Shown: positions 46,533 to 59,851 of the stretch, piece by piece
Layout: each line of letters opens with the position of its first letter
Numbering within the stretch: position 1 is the stretch's first letter
Source: Nyssa sinensis
Taxonomy: Eukaryota > Streptophyta > Magnoliopsida > Cornales > Nyssaceae
Assembly: GCA_008638375.1 (NCBI GenBank)
Contig: CM018036.1
Span: 2,578,001 to 2,642,000 of the forward strand
Length of the DNA: 64,000 nt
Reading direction: 5' to 3'
The notes under the pieces: generated by a model
Seen by the model: the letters and a program-made list of their open reading frames with translations, nothing else
Database searches by the model: none
Told to the model about the DNA's origin: nothing
Program-made: the position numbers and the translations under genes

Positions 46533-48407
46533 AACACACACACAGATACATATACATACACACAGGTCCTTAAATAAAAGGTTGGTATGCCTCCATTAAT
46601 AATAGATATTTCTTTGAATTCGAGTTGAATAATTCAATTATTTATTTGGATGATTGATACATAAAAAAAATATAAAATAAAATAAAAAAGTTTAATTTCA
46701 ATAATTTTTTTCTCTCACATCGTTATACTTTTAAAAAGAAAATTACTAATCAGTAGTAAATAATTCACTAACATAATAAATATATGTATATTTTTAATGT
46801 TGGAAGTCATTAAGAACTTCATTCCATTGATAAACAAGCAAACTTTCTACACATGTCGGGTAGAAACACGACCCCCCCCCCCTCGCCTCTCCCCCACAAT
46901 ATAAATGTGTATTTGTGTGTATACACATACACATACACATACACAGTTGTATACATATATTCCAAACTAAGAGTACTCAGAACACCCACTCCCTGCAACT
47001 ACAGAACAGACCAAGGCATATTTACAGCAATTCTATGCACCATTCTTGTGAGCTTCTTGTATCCTTATCTATTAGCAATCATTACGTCAAACCAAGCGTT
47101 TTCATAGATTCATGCATCCATCTAGATATTGAATTACTGATAAAGGCATGTAGCTGGCAAAATTACAGTGGGCTATCATATCAAAAAATACTCAACTCAA
47201 TTAAACCTTAATTCAATTATTTAAAATCAAAGATATAAATTATGTTGCGCCATTTTAATATATCATATTAGCAAATACAAACTTAATTACTATAAAAAAT
47301 GACTAATATTTCAGTTGTTTTTATATTTTAAGAGTAATACAATCATAAGTTTGAGTTTATATGAGACATGATGTTTTAACTATTAAATTGTCTAAAAATT
47401 AAATTTTCATATATTTCAATTATTTTATTTTACCTTCTTAGTTCACACAATAATTAAAATTTCATATTCCATATAAATTCAAACAAAACTAATTATTATC
47501 AGAACGACTCATATTTCAGTTGTTTGTATATTTTAAGAATAATGTTATTATAAGTTTGAATTTTTATAAAAACGATATTTTAACTATTAAATTTTTTGGA
47601 GATTAAATTTGTATTTATGTCAATTATTTTATTTTAAATTCTTAAATCATTTAATAATTTTAAAGTCTATATTTCATATAAATTTAAATTTACAGCAATG
47701 TCATCCATATTTTAAAATGTTTTTTATTTATTATATAGTTGCATGTTAAAGCATTAAGATAAAACATAATACAAACCAACTGCAAAGATAAAGCATAATA
47801 AAGAGTAATAAATGCGAATTAAAGCCACATTAAACATTACCATCTTATCTTTGCCGGCGATATAGCTCCGGACATAACTTCCGGTCCTTGGAATGGTGGC
47901 TAACCGGACGTGCTTCGTAACTCCTTCCCAAGTCCGGCGCCACACCCGAATCTTGCAGTCGGCATAAGCTGCATAAACCCTATCATTGGACACCTCCAGT
48001 GCAACCACCATGGATGCCTTAGTCTTCAGCTGACCACACTCTGTGAATTCCGGCAGCTTCCAGACTCTGACAATGTTGCTTTCCGAGCCGGTGTAGACGA
48101 GGCCGTTGGACGCTGCGATCGACAAGATCCGGCCGTCCTTTTTGAGGACAGAAGAGATGCATCTGTAGGTGGTGTGGAGGTCATCAAGCTTGGAGGTGGT
48201 GGCGAAGGAAAGGCGAGGGCTGGAAGGTTGGGAGCTGTGGAGGCATGGAGAGAGAGAAGGGGAGGCCAAGCGAGGTGGTGTGCATGGGATTCCTGAGAAA
48301 GATGCTTCATTAGTAGAGATGCTTCTCAGGAATTTGTTGTTGTGGGTTCCTCTTATTGCAAAAGATGGATTCGGAGGTGAATTGGGAGGGTCTAGTGATG
48401 AGGCCAT
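45588..48407 (-). CDS. JINGUBANG-like WD40-repeat protein with one intron
   Basis: 429-aa paralogue of the WD40 protein at 38900-40237. Exon 1 is 48407-47841 and exon 2 is 46310-45588; the 1.5-kb intron is phase 0 with GT-AG ends (ATG/GTAATG, CTAATAG/ATG). The N-terminus is Ser/Pro-rich (MASSLDPPNSPPNPSF). Blades end in GSESNIVRVW, YADCKIRVW, SASLDKTVKVW, ASDDATVRVW, GCTDGYIHYW, GSADSTSRVW and GSLDGVLKVW. The intron falls just before the blade that starts MKHMGPISSLAINV, a position with no intron in the other copy. The frame is intact. The 5' end is preceded by a long GA/CT run (about 48410-48446), usual in plant core promoters. Function is inferred from the family only. Confidence 0.92.
46486..46565. 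repeat. Compound TA/CA microsatellite in the WD40 gene intron
   Basis: Alternating 'catacata', 'tatatata', 'cacacaca' and 'gatacatatacatac' stretches without other content. A C11 run follows at 46872-46882, and more 'acacatacacat' units at 46920-46945, in the same intron. Confidence 0.85.
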
Positions 48408-49830
48408 ATCTCTCTCTCTCTCTCTCTCCTCTTCTTTCTCTCTCTCTATATTGCTTGGGTAATTCAGAGGATTGGTAATGCGTATGGTTGTAACGTTTAA
48501 ATGCAGTCTCTCCTGATAGTTGAAGTTTTAAATATTATGTTAGATTCTTTTACAAGTTGGGTGACAGAAAGTCTAGGTCACTTCATTTCTTACTTTAATA
48601 TTTTACTAAAAAACTTTACTCGCTACGTGATTGTTCTTAGTGTTAGTAAATTCAGTTTTCTGGTGCTAGTCATGATAGGTGAGTTCAAGGGACTTAATTG
48701 ACTAGCACTAAAAGACTTAATTGACTGACACTCGCATATACTAAGAGACTTAATTGACTAGTACCCGAACAGTTACGATTTGATAAAATTTTATAATAAG
48801 GATAACATTACTCTATCCACTCGTAATTGATTTTGTTACAGACTTATTTTTATTGATTTATAAAATAAATAAATTAATTTCAAATAAATTTTAAAATTCA
48901 TTAATTTATTAATCTCGACTTAAACTTAACTCATTAAATTAATAATAATTTAATACTATATACAAAATTAAAATTCTTGAATCCATTCATAATAAAACTT
49001 AACATGTCTCGTCATAAAATACTTTCAAGATAACATATACCACTTTCAAGATAACATATACCTTTCCAGATAGCTATTTTATTCTGGTCCCATGGGACAA
49101 AATGTGCAAGTCCTCTAACCATCATTTTCCCATTGTAAATCCCTCAACCTAATAATGACAGGAGCCAATTCTACTTCTGATTCATCTAATTAAAGACTTC
49201 ATCAATTATCATTTTCATCAATCAATGTTATAATTAAATAATCCTTACTTACAAATTGTCATGACATTTGGACAAAAACATTTATAGTAATAATACATAA
49301 ACCCAAACTATTACCTCAAAAAATTCTTATTTTGCGTTATCGTTTTAGGCCTCGTATGATTTTGAGCCAGTCCTATTCACTCATCTCAGAGAGCTGAACT
49401 TTTGGAAAAAGAGAATTTTTTTAAATAAGTCTGATACAATAACATGATAATATGTTTTTTAATGATATTCTGTTATGTGTAATATGTTTTATTTTTTAAT
49501 GAGACATAATATATATGATAAAATGTTATTAAAAAAGTACATTAACACGTATTATATCAGACCCATCAAAAAAATATCTCGAAAGAAAAGTACTGTATTC
49601 GACATGGTTGGGCCCAAGTCCCAACTGAATCTACCCAAGATCAATCCATTCAGCCCACAGGATTGAACAAGTGTAGCCTCAAATTCAAAGCCCAAAGTCG
49701 TACTTAACTGCATTTCAAACCCAATAACACGGCCCACAGCAAACTCAAAAGTTAAAGAGACGGAACAAAGTACTCTCCGTAAAACATACCCTTCTTCTTC
49801 AGTCTTCATTTGAGTTTTGAATCCACTGAG
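48408..49830. other. Divergent promoter region, WD40 gene / membrane protein gene
   Basis: CT/GA-rich core next to the WD40 start at 48410-48446. A dispersed repeat-like AT stretch at about 48835-48965 resembles 3300-3540. 'ttaattgacta(g/a)' recurs three times at about 48690-48765. 49560-49830 is GC-richer and is the likely 5' UTR and promoter of the gene to the right. No gene. Confidence 0.5.
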
Positions 49831-52800
49831 ATGAGCAAAAAGATGCTAGAGAGGGTGCTCTCTGCGCGCAGGGCGGCGCAGTTTAGCGAGGAAGGAGACG
49901 AGGACGACGAGTCCAAAACCAGAAAGCATATCTCCTTCGCCACGAGAGCCACCAACTACTTGACCAGGACCGGTTACCTCTGGCCTTGTCTCTTCCTCTG
50001 TCTCGGTGTCCTCTTAGTCTCCTCTCTCATCATTCACTCTCGCAATTCGGTCTGTATCTCCTCTTCCTCCGACCCCATTTCTCGCATGCGATTCTTCGGC
50101 TTTGACGAACTTGAATCTGATTTCGGATCTCTCGGCGTGCCCTGGTGTAAGTTAGTTTTACTCTCGCTCTGTATATATATGTAGGCATTCATATATGTTT
50201 ATGTCTGTGATCTCTGAACTTTTCGATTTTCATTAGTTCTGTCAACTGAGGGTTTGATCAGATCTAAATAAACGACTCACGAATTCCCGTATGGACGTGT
50301 ATTTTCTGATACTTAAATTTAATTTAACTTCTGTTTGGTTTCTGAGAAAATAGACCTAATCAGAATATCTTGTTTTTCTTCTCAATTTTTGATTTTTTCC
50401 GCCTATTTAATAAAAACTTACATAAATATGCTGGATTGTTGTATTAGGCTCAGTTTCATTTTTTATTTTCTCGGCGCACTGAAAAAATATCGGAAGATTT
50501 GAAGCTCAGCTTTTTGTGTACGTATCTGTGTTTATGTTTGCACACACTACTTTATTCTCCTATTTGCTCCATAAACTAAAATTTAATCTGTTGAAAGAAT
50601 ATAAAAAGGCTGTAATTAGACTGACCAATTTTGTAGTGCATCATGCAGTCACATGTAACATTTGTGAAAAAAAAAATCCCAGTAGTTTCCTAGTTTTTTC
50701 TGTGACTCCAAATTTTACTCAAATTTAGTAAAAGTTTCATTTGAGTTCCCAAAAAAATTCCCATCATGTTCCAAAAGTTTTAAATTTTCTTTTGAACAAT
50801 GATTTGAGTCTGATTTGAGTTCGAGTAAAAATGGATTTAGTATGAGTTTGGATTTGAGTTTGAGTAAAAATGGATTTAGTATGGGTTGGACATGATGTTT
50901 TGAGGTTTTTGACTAAAATTTAAGTTTGAGTCAGGGTTGGTTCACTACTAGAGATGCCCTTAGTTTGGTGGTTATTTGAGGTCACACATGATAGCTTAAA
51001 CGAAAGTAAAGGGGACACTTGGCAAAGATTTCAGAAGTGGGTTGATAGAAGTCATTTTCTACAACTACAGACAACCATGGAAGAGGGTCCCTGTACCAAA
51101 AACACCAGCCCTTTGTTTCTTTCTTTTTCTTTGTTAATCGGGCTCTATGACCATTGTAGTTGTAGTTTCTCAGTGGTAGTCATAGCCGTAGTCTAGCCAT
51201 AGCACAGTATAGTCTTAGTTTAGCCATAGTCTTAGGCCCTTAGTCCATTAGCCATAATAGTTGTAATAATATTCCTGAAAATTTCCTGCTCCTCAGTTGT
51301 AGTTATAGCCTTTAGTCATAATATTTCTATTCAACTTCAAGGAGCAAGAGTTATTCTCTACTCATCTTTCAGTCAAGTAAGTTTTCAATTCTTCTTCATT
51401 TCATTTTGCAATTATTTTTTGTATGTGCCTTGTATTTCATACATCACTTGGTGAACTTCATTTGAGGCAAATTGGACCCCAAGGGAAGGGTCATCCCATC
51501 CCTCCTTCCAAACAATCATACGAGCCAATTTTTGATAGCGAAAGTTTGACAATTCAACTAGAGTTTCAAGAGAATTTTGGCACGCCTGCACACTTAGTTT
51601 TAAATTTTAACCAAACGTCTCCTTTATTATGGGGTATAACTGCTGTCATCTGATTGCTGTTTTGCAATCATTATGTTTATGTATATCTGCTGTTTCAAGT
51701 ACTGTGCTAAAAAAGAAACATCTCAGCAGTGCCAGAGAATTACATTGCAGATGATATGAACACTAATTTTATGAATGCATCCTGGCATTTCTTGCCCACT
51801 ACTTGGTTTGTTTTACATCTTCTGCCTGTTTGAAATGTTTTCATTTTTGGTTGAATCAGCTTCTGTATGAGTGTCTTGATGGATCTTAATGTATTTGTTT
51901 ATCTTCTTTTTTATTCTATTTTTATGTGCTTGATTGGACATGTCAAATTTGGTAGTTCTGGCCAGATCTTAATGAATGTTGCACTTTCAATTTGATGAGT
52001 TGAGTCAACAAGGAAATTTGAGTTTGAGCATTAAATCGTTAAGTTCTTATTTTCCGTGTCCATTTAATTGTTATCTTTGGCAAAAGGCAGATCGAAACAT
52101 GGAAGAACTGTTGAATGGACATCCAAGGATCTACTGAAGGGGCTGGAAGAGTTTGTACCAATATACGAAACACGGCCAATCAAGAACAACATGTACGGGA
52201 TGGGTTTTGACCACAGCTTTGGGCTTTGGTTCATTACAAAATGGCTGAAGCCGGATCTGATGATTGAGAGTGGTGCTTTCAAGGGGCATTCCACTTGGGT
52301 TTTGCGGCAAGCAATGCCAGACAAACCAATTGTGTCACTTTCACCCCGCCATCCTGAGAAATACCTTAAGAAGGGGCCTGCTTATGTTGATGGGAATTGC
52401 ACATATTTCGCTGGAAAGGACTTTGTGGATTTTGGGAGTGTTGACTGGGGAAGTGTGATGAAGAAACATGGCATTACAGATCTCAGTCAAGTTCTCATCT
52501 TCTTTGATGATCATCAGAATGAATTAAAAAGGTTGTCATGTTTCTGGATTCATATATATATATATATATATATTGGGTTCATTTGCACGTGTTTCCCAAG
52601 TTATGAATCTAAAATTGGCTATTCACTATTTATTTGCCTTTGTATAGCACTCCAAATATGCTAATGAGTAATTATCTCATCCTTTTTGTTCCACACCGAG
52701 GATAGACTAAAGCAGGCACTAAAAGCTGGCTTCAGGCATCTTGTTTTTGAGGACAACTACGATACTGGAACTGGAGACCATTATTCCTTCAGGCAGATAT

Positions 52801-55800
52801 GTGATCAATTTTATATAAGAGGTGCCTACTCTTTCGCTTTTACTTTTTATTGGTTGTGCGCAAGCCCATATATGAAGCACTTATACTTTGCATTCTAGAA
52901 TATTTGCATGATAAGAATTACATAAGTTTCCTTGTCTGAAGTAAAGAGTTTTTATTTTTTTGCTTTATCAGGAAGCATTTAAAATATATGAAGAACTTGT
53001 ATCATCCTACCAAAGGTAGTTGATTTAGTGTTGACAAGACAAAGGACAACTGTGTCATTGTTAACAGTTTTAGCCAAACTAGAGAAACCTAGCTCTGCTC
53101 AACAAAAATGATTTTCTTGTGTTGTTGCCATATGACGCTGTCTTTGGATTGTCTCTGATTCTTTCAAATGTAAATTCTAATTTTGATGAGTACTCTCATT
53201 TTATAGTTTTTATTTTATTTTATTTTGGTGTTGTCCTTGACTGTCCAAAAATTTGGATCTGTAGACATGGTCAGCCGTATAGCCATCATATAAAATTATT
53301 TCTTTCAGTTGACAGGTATGCAGTTATAACACTCTAGAAGCACTTCTTTTTGTATGCTCTGTTGATTTTATGTGCAATATCGTCTACAATGAAGTCAAGA
53401 CAGTAAAAGTGGTATCTATTGATTGTCCTTTATCATCCATCTTCCCTATTCAGTCATTTTATTTATAAAAAAATAAATTAAAATTCATGTATTTTTGACA
53501 AATATTGTTGAAATTACTTCTAAAATATTTTCTGCATTTGTCTACGCATGCATCCTTGTGATGTTGATGTCAACATCACCTTGTGAGATTTAACTTTCCA
53601 CAATCTCTTTTGGCAGAATTAGGCCTTTTTGCCTGCCATCTTATGTAATCGTTCTTGTGATTGATTTGATTAGTCCAAGTTTCAATTTCTGAATGACTCT
53701 TTATGGTTTTGGCTTTTAACACAGAGAGAGGCTATCAGTAAGACAAGAGGAGTTAGTGGGGTTGGCTTGAACCTTTAACCTACCTTCCACATAGGAATGA
53801 ATGCCTGACTTCTCTTTTTAGTGGGTAAGGCTTCCCCGCATTCTTCTTTTCATAGTTACCAAGAAAAGAGAAATCAAATTCTATATCTGGTCTATATGAC
53901 CAACCATAGGAGGAAAGGAGAGCAGTCTTACATTTAAACTATGCCATTTTTTTATCATGTCACTCCTTAAATATGGGTGTTACTTTATCGATAACTTTTG
54001 CAAAGATATAGGAAGTCATTGTTGGCAATTGTTCTAAGCTTGTAGCACCATTGTTATTTGGAAGGCACTTCATTGTTTAAACCTGGAACAAACTCGATTG
54101 TTGGACCATCAGAACAGTCACTTAGATTGCTTAGTGGGTTTCAAACACCCCAAAAATGTTCCAATTGAAAATTACGCAACTCATTAAACTGCTTGGTTCA
54201 ATTTGACCCATTAGAACTTGTAACCAGTCCAAGTAACTGCTTGTTTGTTTGAAAATTTTCCACTAGATGTGCTCTTACGTAGTTTTCAACAGTGGATGAG
54301 AAATTACCTCCTCTTTCATGGAGGACTTGGAGGCAAGAGGCCTCAACCAAATGGATTAATTCTTCTTTGTTCTACTTGGCGGTCAAAAATGACAGTCTCC
54401 AATTTTTCAATATATTCATTATTTTTCTTCTCCCCTTTTGTTCAGCTCCTTTTGGGTTATATTATAATTCAATATTGGGAAGTTATTGTTGAGTGCTACC
54501 CTCCTCGTCTCTTTTTATAGTAACTTTCAGTTATCTTTATTTTTTAAAAAAAATTTACCTTTGGTGATTGAACTGGAACTTTAAAGGCAGAACATTTTAT
54601 TCATATATCAGAAAGACAAAATATATTTCACTTTCTGCGTGTTCTTTCTTTTTATTCTGTTGAAAACTTTGAATCTGATTGAGCAGGAAATTCTATTCAA
54701 ATTATTGGGGAACCCTTATTTTGTTTTCAAGGTTGTGTGCTTGTGCATGTTTTAATTCATAATATTAAGTGCTGTCGATCACGCCCTGACCGCGTGAATA
54801 TGCAAAATTGGGCAGATTTGGGTTTGATCTGCCGGTCGGACTTTGTGAGAGCGAATTCCCTGCATTCTTGGCTCCTATGTAAATTGTGAAGTAAGATGCA
54901 TGCACGCATGAGCTTCCAAGTTGTTGCTTTATCACATTTAATAATGTTGTACTTTAAATATAAAATCTTTTGAAGGGAATCAGATTGAAGCTTGGACCTG
55001 ACAAAAAAACATCATAAGCCTTGACCACGGGGCTGTTGATATTTTATAGTAAATTGTTTGCTTCATTATTATATTATAGAAACAAGAAAAAAAAAGGCCG
55101 TTACTCAGTCCCATCAATGTGGGGTGCTGAGAGAGTCGTATGGTGTTGAGACCAAATCTTTGACATTATTTATAGAAAGTTGCTTCCATGGACTTGAACC
55201 CATATTTGCACTCTTGAGAACCAGAGCTTTTACAATTGAACCAAGCAATGCCCCCGGTATACCATTGACAATGGTAAGAAGGATAAAGGCGTCCCCCTAT
55301 GCATATTCGGAAGAAACAACTGTCGAGGTGAAACTGGGCTGTGAGGGAATTCTACTCCCCGATGAAACAGATAAGAAGATCGAATGAAAACAAAAACAAA
55401 AGAAAACTAAAACTGTTTTCTCCTTCGCCAAATAATGAACAACAAATTTAAGTGAGGGCCTGGATTAAGACCTATCATTTGTCAAAATATAGCATATATG
55501 CTACAACTTATGTCTGTTGGTGTATCTTTGCAGGTTCTTGATCATATAATCATTGTATTTCTTTTATTGTTTGGTAAACTGACAGTTGAATAAAAAAAAC
55601 CCTGTTTATTTTAATGTTCTGTGTTACAAACTTAAGAAGCTCGTGCTTGCTCTAAGAATATCTACATTCTATTGTTTCTTTTGAACTAAATATCCATTCC
55701 TATATCTGCATTTTGGATTAGAGTTGGCAGATCTTCTGAATTTAAATCTTAAGAGTTTTGACATAGATGCTGAATACTGGTCAAAATTCGGTAGAACACA

Positions 55801-56545
55801 GGTGTTGGCATTATCTTGATTGATGAAAAATGTAACAAAAAAAGTAGTAAAGACCTTGCACTTCAAAGTCTGTTGATCTTTGAGTACAGATTTAAATGTT
55901 TTAGTTTGTCTTTATGATCTGTGTTGTAAGATTATAGTTGATAACTTCATGTATGTAATTTTGTTAGCATGGATTTCTGTCTTTAGCTTTTACTTCAGAA
56001 ACTTTTTGTTGTATTGATGATTATTATTGCTTGAAGAAGTGCTGGGGTAATTTGACTGTGGATGTTATCTTGATCTGGGAGTTTCTGAATTCACATCATA
56101 TATATCATGGCTATTTACTTCAGGAGGTGGCCATAGCTGTTTTAAAGATAGCGATGAAGCCAGGATTAGATCAAGAAGAAAGAAATTCTGGGAGAAAGCG
56201 GTGGATATAGATGAACTATGTGGTCCAGGTGAAGTGTGGTGGGGGGTAAGGGGGCAGATGCGGGATGACTTCAACCACAGTAACAAGGTAATCTCCTATG
56301 GAGAACATATCCAGAACAGCAGGTTTGTAGAATCAGTGCTAGATGTTTATTGGGAACTTCCTCCTGTGGCTGGTCCTTCACTCACTCATCAAATGAGATA
56401 TGATCCTGCTCGCACACCCAGTCCTATTGTTGAAGACGGCAGGTTTGGCTTGTTCCAGAGGCTAGGCTTGACGAGACTCGAGACTTCTGTATTTAATGGA
56501 TACACTCAAATGGTATATCTTCAAATTTCTGAACAGGATTCTTAA
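49831..56545 (+). CDS. Plant membrane-anchored protein of unknown function, methyltransferase-like fold
   Basis: Four exons: 49831-50146, 52087-52531, 52706-52821 and 56124-56545; 432 aa, all frames closing exactly. The N-terminus is basic and acidic (MSKKMLERVLSARRAAQF), with one membrane helix at about residues 50-70 (LWPCLFLCLGVLLVSSLI), giving a type II topology like many Golgi enzymes. The soluble part has MYGMGFDHSFGLWFITKWL, then LMIESGAFKGHSTWVL, which resembles motif I of class I SAM-dependent methyltransferases or CmcI-type enzymes, then IFFDDHQNELKRLKQAL and LVFEDNYDTGTGDHYSFRQI. Homologues exist widely in land plants as uncharacterised proteins, as far as I recall. Enzyme activity is not shown. 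Intron 3 (3.3 kb) holds a SINE. The start at 49831 was chosen because no upstream ATG is in frame. Confidence 0.85.
55085..55258 (-). mobile_element. tRNA-derived SINE in intron 3 of the membrane-protein gene
   Basis: Minus strand: start GGGGGCATTGCTTGGTTCAA (A box), B box GGGTTCAAGTCC, body ending CTGAGTAACGGCC, then a T9 run. The layout matches plant SINEs. It is antisense to its host gene. No clear target-site duplication. Confidence 0.65.
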
Positions 56546-57916
56546 AAATATTAGTCGCTGTAGCAAAAATGAGCTGTTTTAACTTGCCAAGCATGAAACC
56601 TTGATATCATGTTAATATTATGCTTTCTCCTTTCTCATAGCCATGGACTTAAATCTTGGGACCTTTTTTTTTCTTGAGAAATTAGTAATTTGGCTGTTCA
56701 TAATTTATTGTTTGCTACTACCGATTTTTTTTTTATTGGTTTGGAGTGATTGTTAACGTGTACCCCTGATTTTTTGAATCGATAACATATCTTCGCATTC
56801 ATTGATCCCTCCCAAGGCCTCCAGCACCAGTTTCCCCATACACTGTCAGTGCTAAGCCTAATACAGTGGGTTGAGAAAGCTCCATTTGACATGCTTAGGG
56901 ATCCAAGCTCATAGCATGTTATGATCCTTGGGTCTGCCTGTCAATGGAGAACAAATTGTAGATGGGGCATCGGAACCAAGCGGAGACGGGAATGCTCCAA
57001 GTCTTAACAATCTAATAAGGATAATCTGATATAATCTTCACTCTTGTTCTTGTTTTATTGTCTAGGCGAGCTATTGCTCGAGTTTCCTTTTCTCATGGCA
57101 GTGGTTTTAAAAGCTGATTACATACGTATTGTTGTATCCTTGCTGTTAGTAATTTCTGCAATTATAGAGCCCCCATTGGATTTGGGATCAACAAGCACTT
57201 TGCAGGATTGAAAGAAAACTATAGTAAACCTTTCGGATACCTCTTCCGAATTATTTGACAATTAGAGGAACTTCTCTTTTGTTCTTTGAAATTACACACA
57301 CCTCCCATCCATTATAATATATAGATTTCATCTTTTGTATAAAATTTGCTATTGACGACGGTATTAATGTCTCAACTAAATCTCTCTTTTGTTATTTGAA
57401 ATTACAGAGACTTATTTTTTGTTATAATAAATAGATTTCAACTTTCGTACAAAATTCAGTGATCAACGGTATTAAAGTTTTAACCAAATCTTATTATGAT
57501 CAAAATAGCCTTGTATATTATATTGATTTTTTAAAATATTTTTAGAAATCGCATCAGGAGTTCTTGTAATTATCATATATCACACATATATCACAGGAGA
57601 TGCTACCTAACAATTTTAGAGGAGATATCACATGAAATATTAGTGTAATTATTCCTAAATCTTTAGTAAGAGTTATGTCAAGCACTCCATTTATACAGCA
57701 ATTTAAGTAAAGAAATACATTTTAAGAGAAACAATAGCATAACCAAACATCTGGATTTCTCCAGTTATATTTTCTACCTATTAGGAAGTTTTTGGAATAC
57801 ATGAAATGCTACAAACCTAAAATAGTTGAAAATATATCAGACTTAACTCAGAGTTTTAACTTAAAAACCTCTGGTGTTCCAGAAAAATCCCTTTTGGCCT
57901 TCCTGGTACAGGTGCA
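56546..57916. other. Convergent intergenic region, membrane protein / IAA27
   Basis: 3' UTRs of both genes. About 57290-57480 has a repeated 'gaaattacaca/gaga...tataat(a)aatagattt' block (two diverged copies). No gene. Confidence 0.55.
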
Positions 57917-59815
57917 TTAGTTTCGGTTCTTGCACTTCTCCATGGCCCTCGGAGCTGCGAGCAAGAGAATCAATATAGTCAATTGAACCCCAAATTTCAA
58001 CATATAGATTATTCTATTTGGTTTCTCAAGGGTCAGAGAAATAAATGCAAAAAATGTAGTAGAAACAACAAAGAAAATCGAAAGGATGAAACAGAAGTTA
58101 GAATTCACTAAGGGCATTTGACTTCACAAGAAATCTTGAATCCAGAAGACAACAATAAGGGAAAGCTTTGTAACCTACTATAATTCAACTTCAACTGTTG
58201 AAATCCCGAGATAAGAAAACAAAAACCAATAATTCTTTATTTAAAAAAAAAAAAACGAAAATTACACATAAAATGCAAATACATCAAATAATTAATATTA
58301 GCTCCATAATTTGTCCTACATCAAGAAAATCAATGGTTTTCGTATGAGGAATTGGAGTAACTAATGCTTAGAGAAATCTAGCTTTTGTTCATATGATGAT
58401 GGCAAATGAAAGTAAAAGAAATATAAGAATTATGACATATGAAGTTCAATAGTAAGGCATACCTAAGCCAATTGCTTCTGAGCCTTTCATGATCCTTAGT
58501 CTCTTACACGAGTCTGTGAACATCCTGCAGTAACAAATAATAACAAAATTAGCTGGTAATACACTCCTAACAGATGAGGATAATGAACCTTTCATAGCAA
58601 TAACGAACTAATTGTAAGAAATCAAATCAGAATTTTAAGAATGATAATCATTCCATTTCCAATTTGCAGGTTAGGTTACTCGGATACCAAAAAATTTTAG
58701 ATAACTATGCTCAATTAACAAATAAGATTACTCCTAACTCTGGGTTCACTTCTGATGTATTCATGATCAGTAGGGCAGTGCAATGGAAAATTTAAACCAC
58801 TCCACTCCACTCCATTCCTCTCTTCTCAATTTGAAAACATAATAGGTTATTCTTGTGTTTTTGAACAGAACGTTTCAAGTTAAGTTAATTGGAAGTAGGA
58901 ACTTACTCCCAGGGAACAGTCACCAACAAGCATCCAATCACCATCCTTGTCTTCGTATGTAAGCATATATTCAGAGCCATGAAGAAGATCCATTAAGTGA
59001 CTCTCGCTAAGCCCATCTCCACCTGGAATTCCATGAGCAGCGCACTGACCTGAATCACAACCACACATAAACACAAGTCATCACCTATTGAGAAATGTTA
59101 CTGCTGTTCATTGAATATTTATGAGGAAATCTGTCAACATGCAATGTTTTCTATAATGTGTAGATTACACCAAAAAAACAGGCCTGTTTAAGGTGTTATG
59201 TGGATTATTATCATTCTTTATAAGATTCAACTCCTGCATATAAGGAGAATGAAGATAAAGCCCTAAGGCTGCCCTAAGGTGTTCTTTTTTAATTCTAGGC
59301 AAGTGCCAGCCTAAAAGAAATCTCATCCATGGTTCATCTCATGTGAAACTTTATATTACTTTTATAAGAAATCATACATTTTTATAATTTTTCTTGGGTC
59401 AAATCAACTATTGTCAGGTGTTGTGCACTGATACAATGAATTTCTTATCACTGAAAGAGAGATTACCAATGGTAAAGCAGCTGAACATCTTCTCAAGAGC
59501 TGATGAGAGTTCCATATAGTTGTGGTAGGTATTGAGGTCAACCTTCCTCAAGTATGGAGCACCATCCATGCTAACCTTCACATAGAGGCATGCTGATCCT
59601 GATTTTCCTTCAACATCACTGTTCTTTGTTAAATTGGTGGCCATGGTGTTTTTCCTGAAAGATCGAATTGGTGGCCATCCTACCACCTGTGCCCTGTTAC
59701 AGAAACATAACATATGCTTGCTTAGCGCAAAAGGATAATGCAAAAAGGAAAATAAAATCCAATTAAATTACCAATACTAGAAATTTCATGGCAGAATATT
59801 GTGTACCCATAGAAA

Positions 59816-59851
<36 letters not shown>

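Noticed and set aside
46853..47211. Plus-strand open frames rich in His/Thr/Tyr
   Set aside because: Produced by the ACACAT microsatellite inside the WD40 gene intron.
51118..51320. Repeated 'atagtc/tagcc' words that look like a short-unit array
   Set aside because: Imperfect low-complexity sequence without constant repeat or spacer length; not CRISPR, no clear tandem unit.
53730..53830. Possible additional SINE (weak B box AGGTTCAAGCC on minus)
   Set aside because: No A box, tail or target-site duplication could be found.
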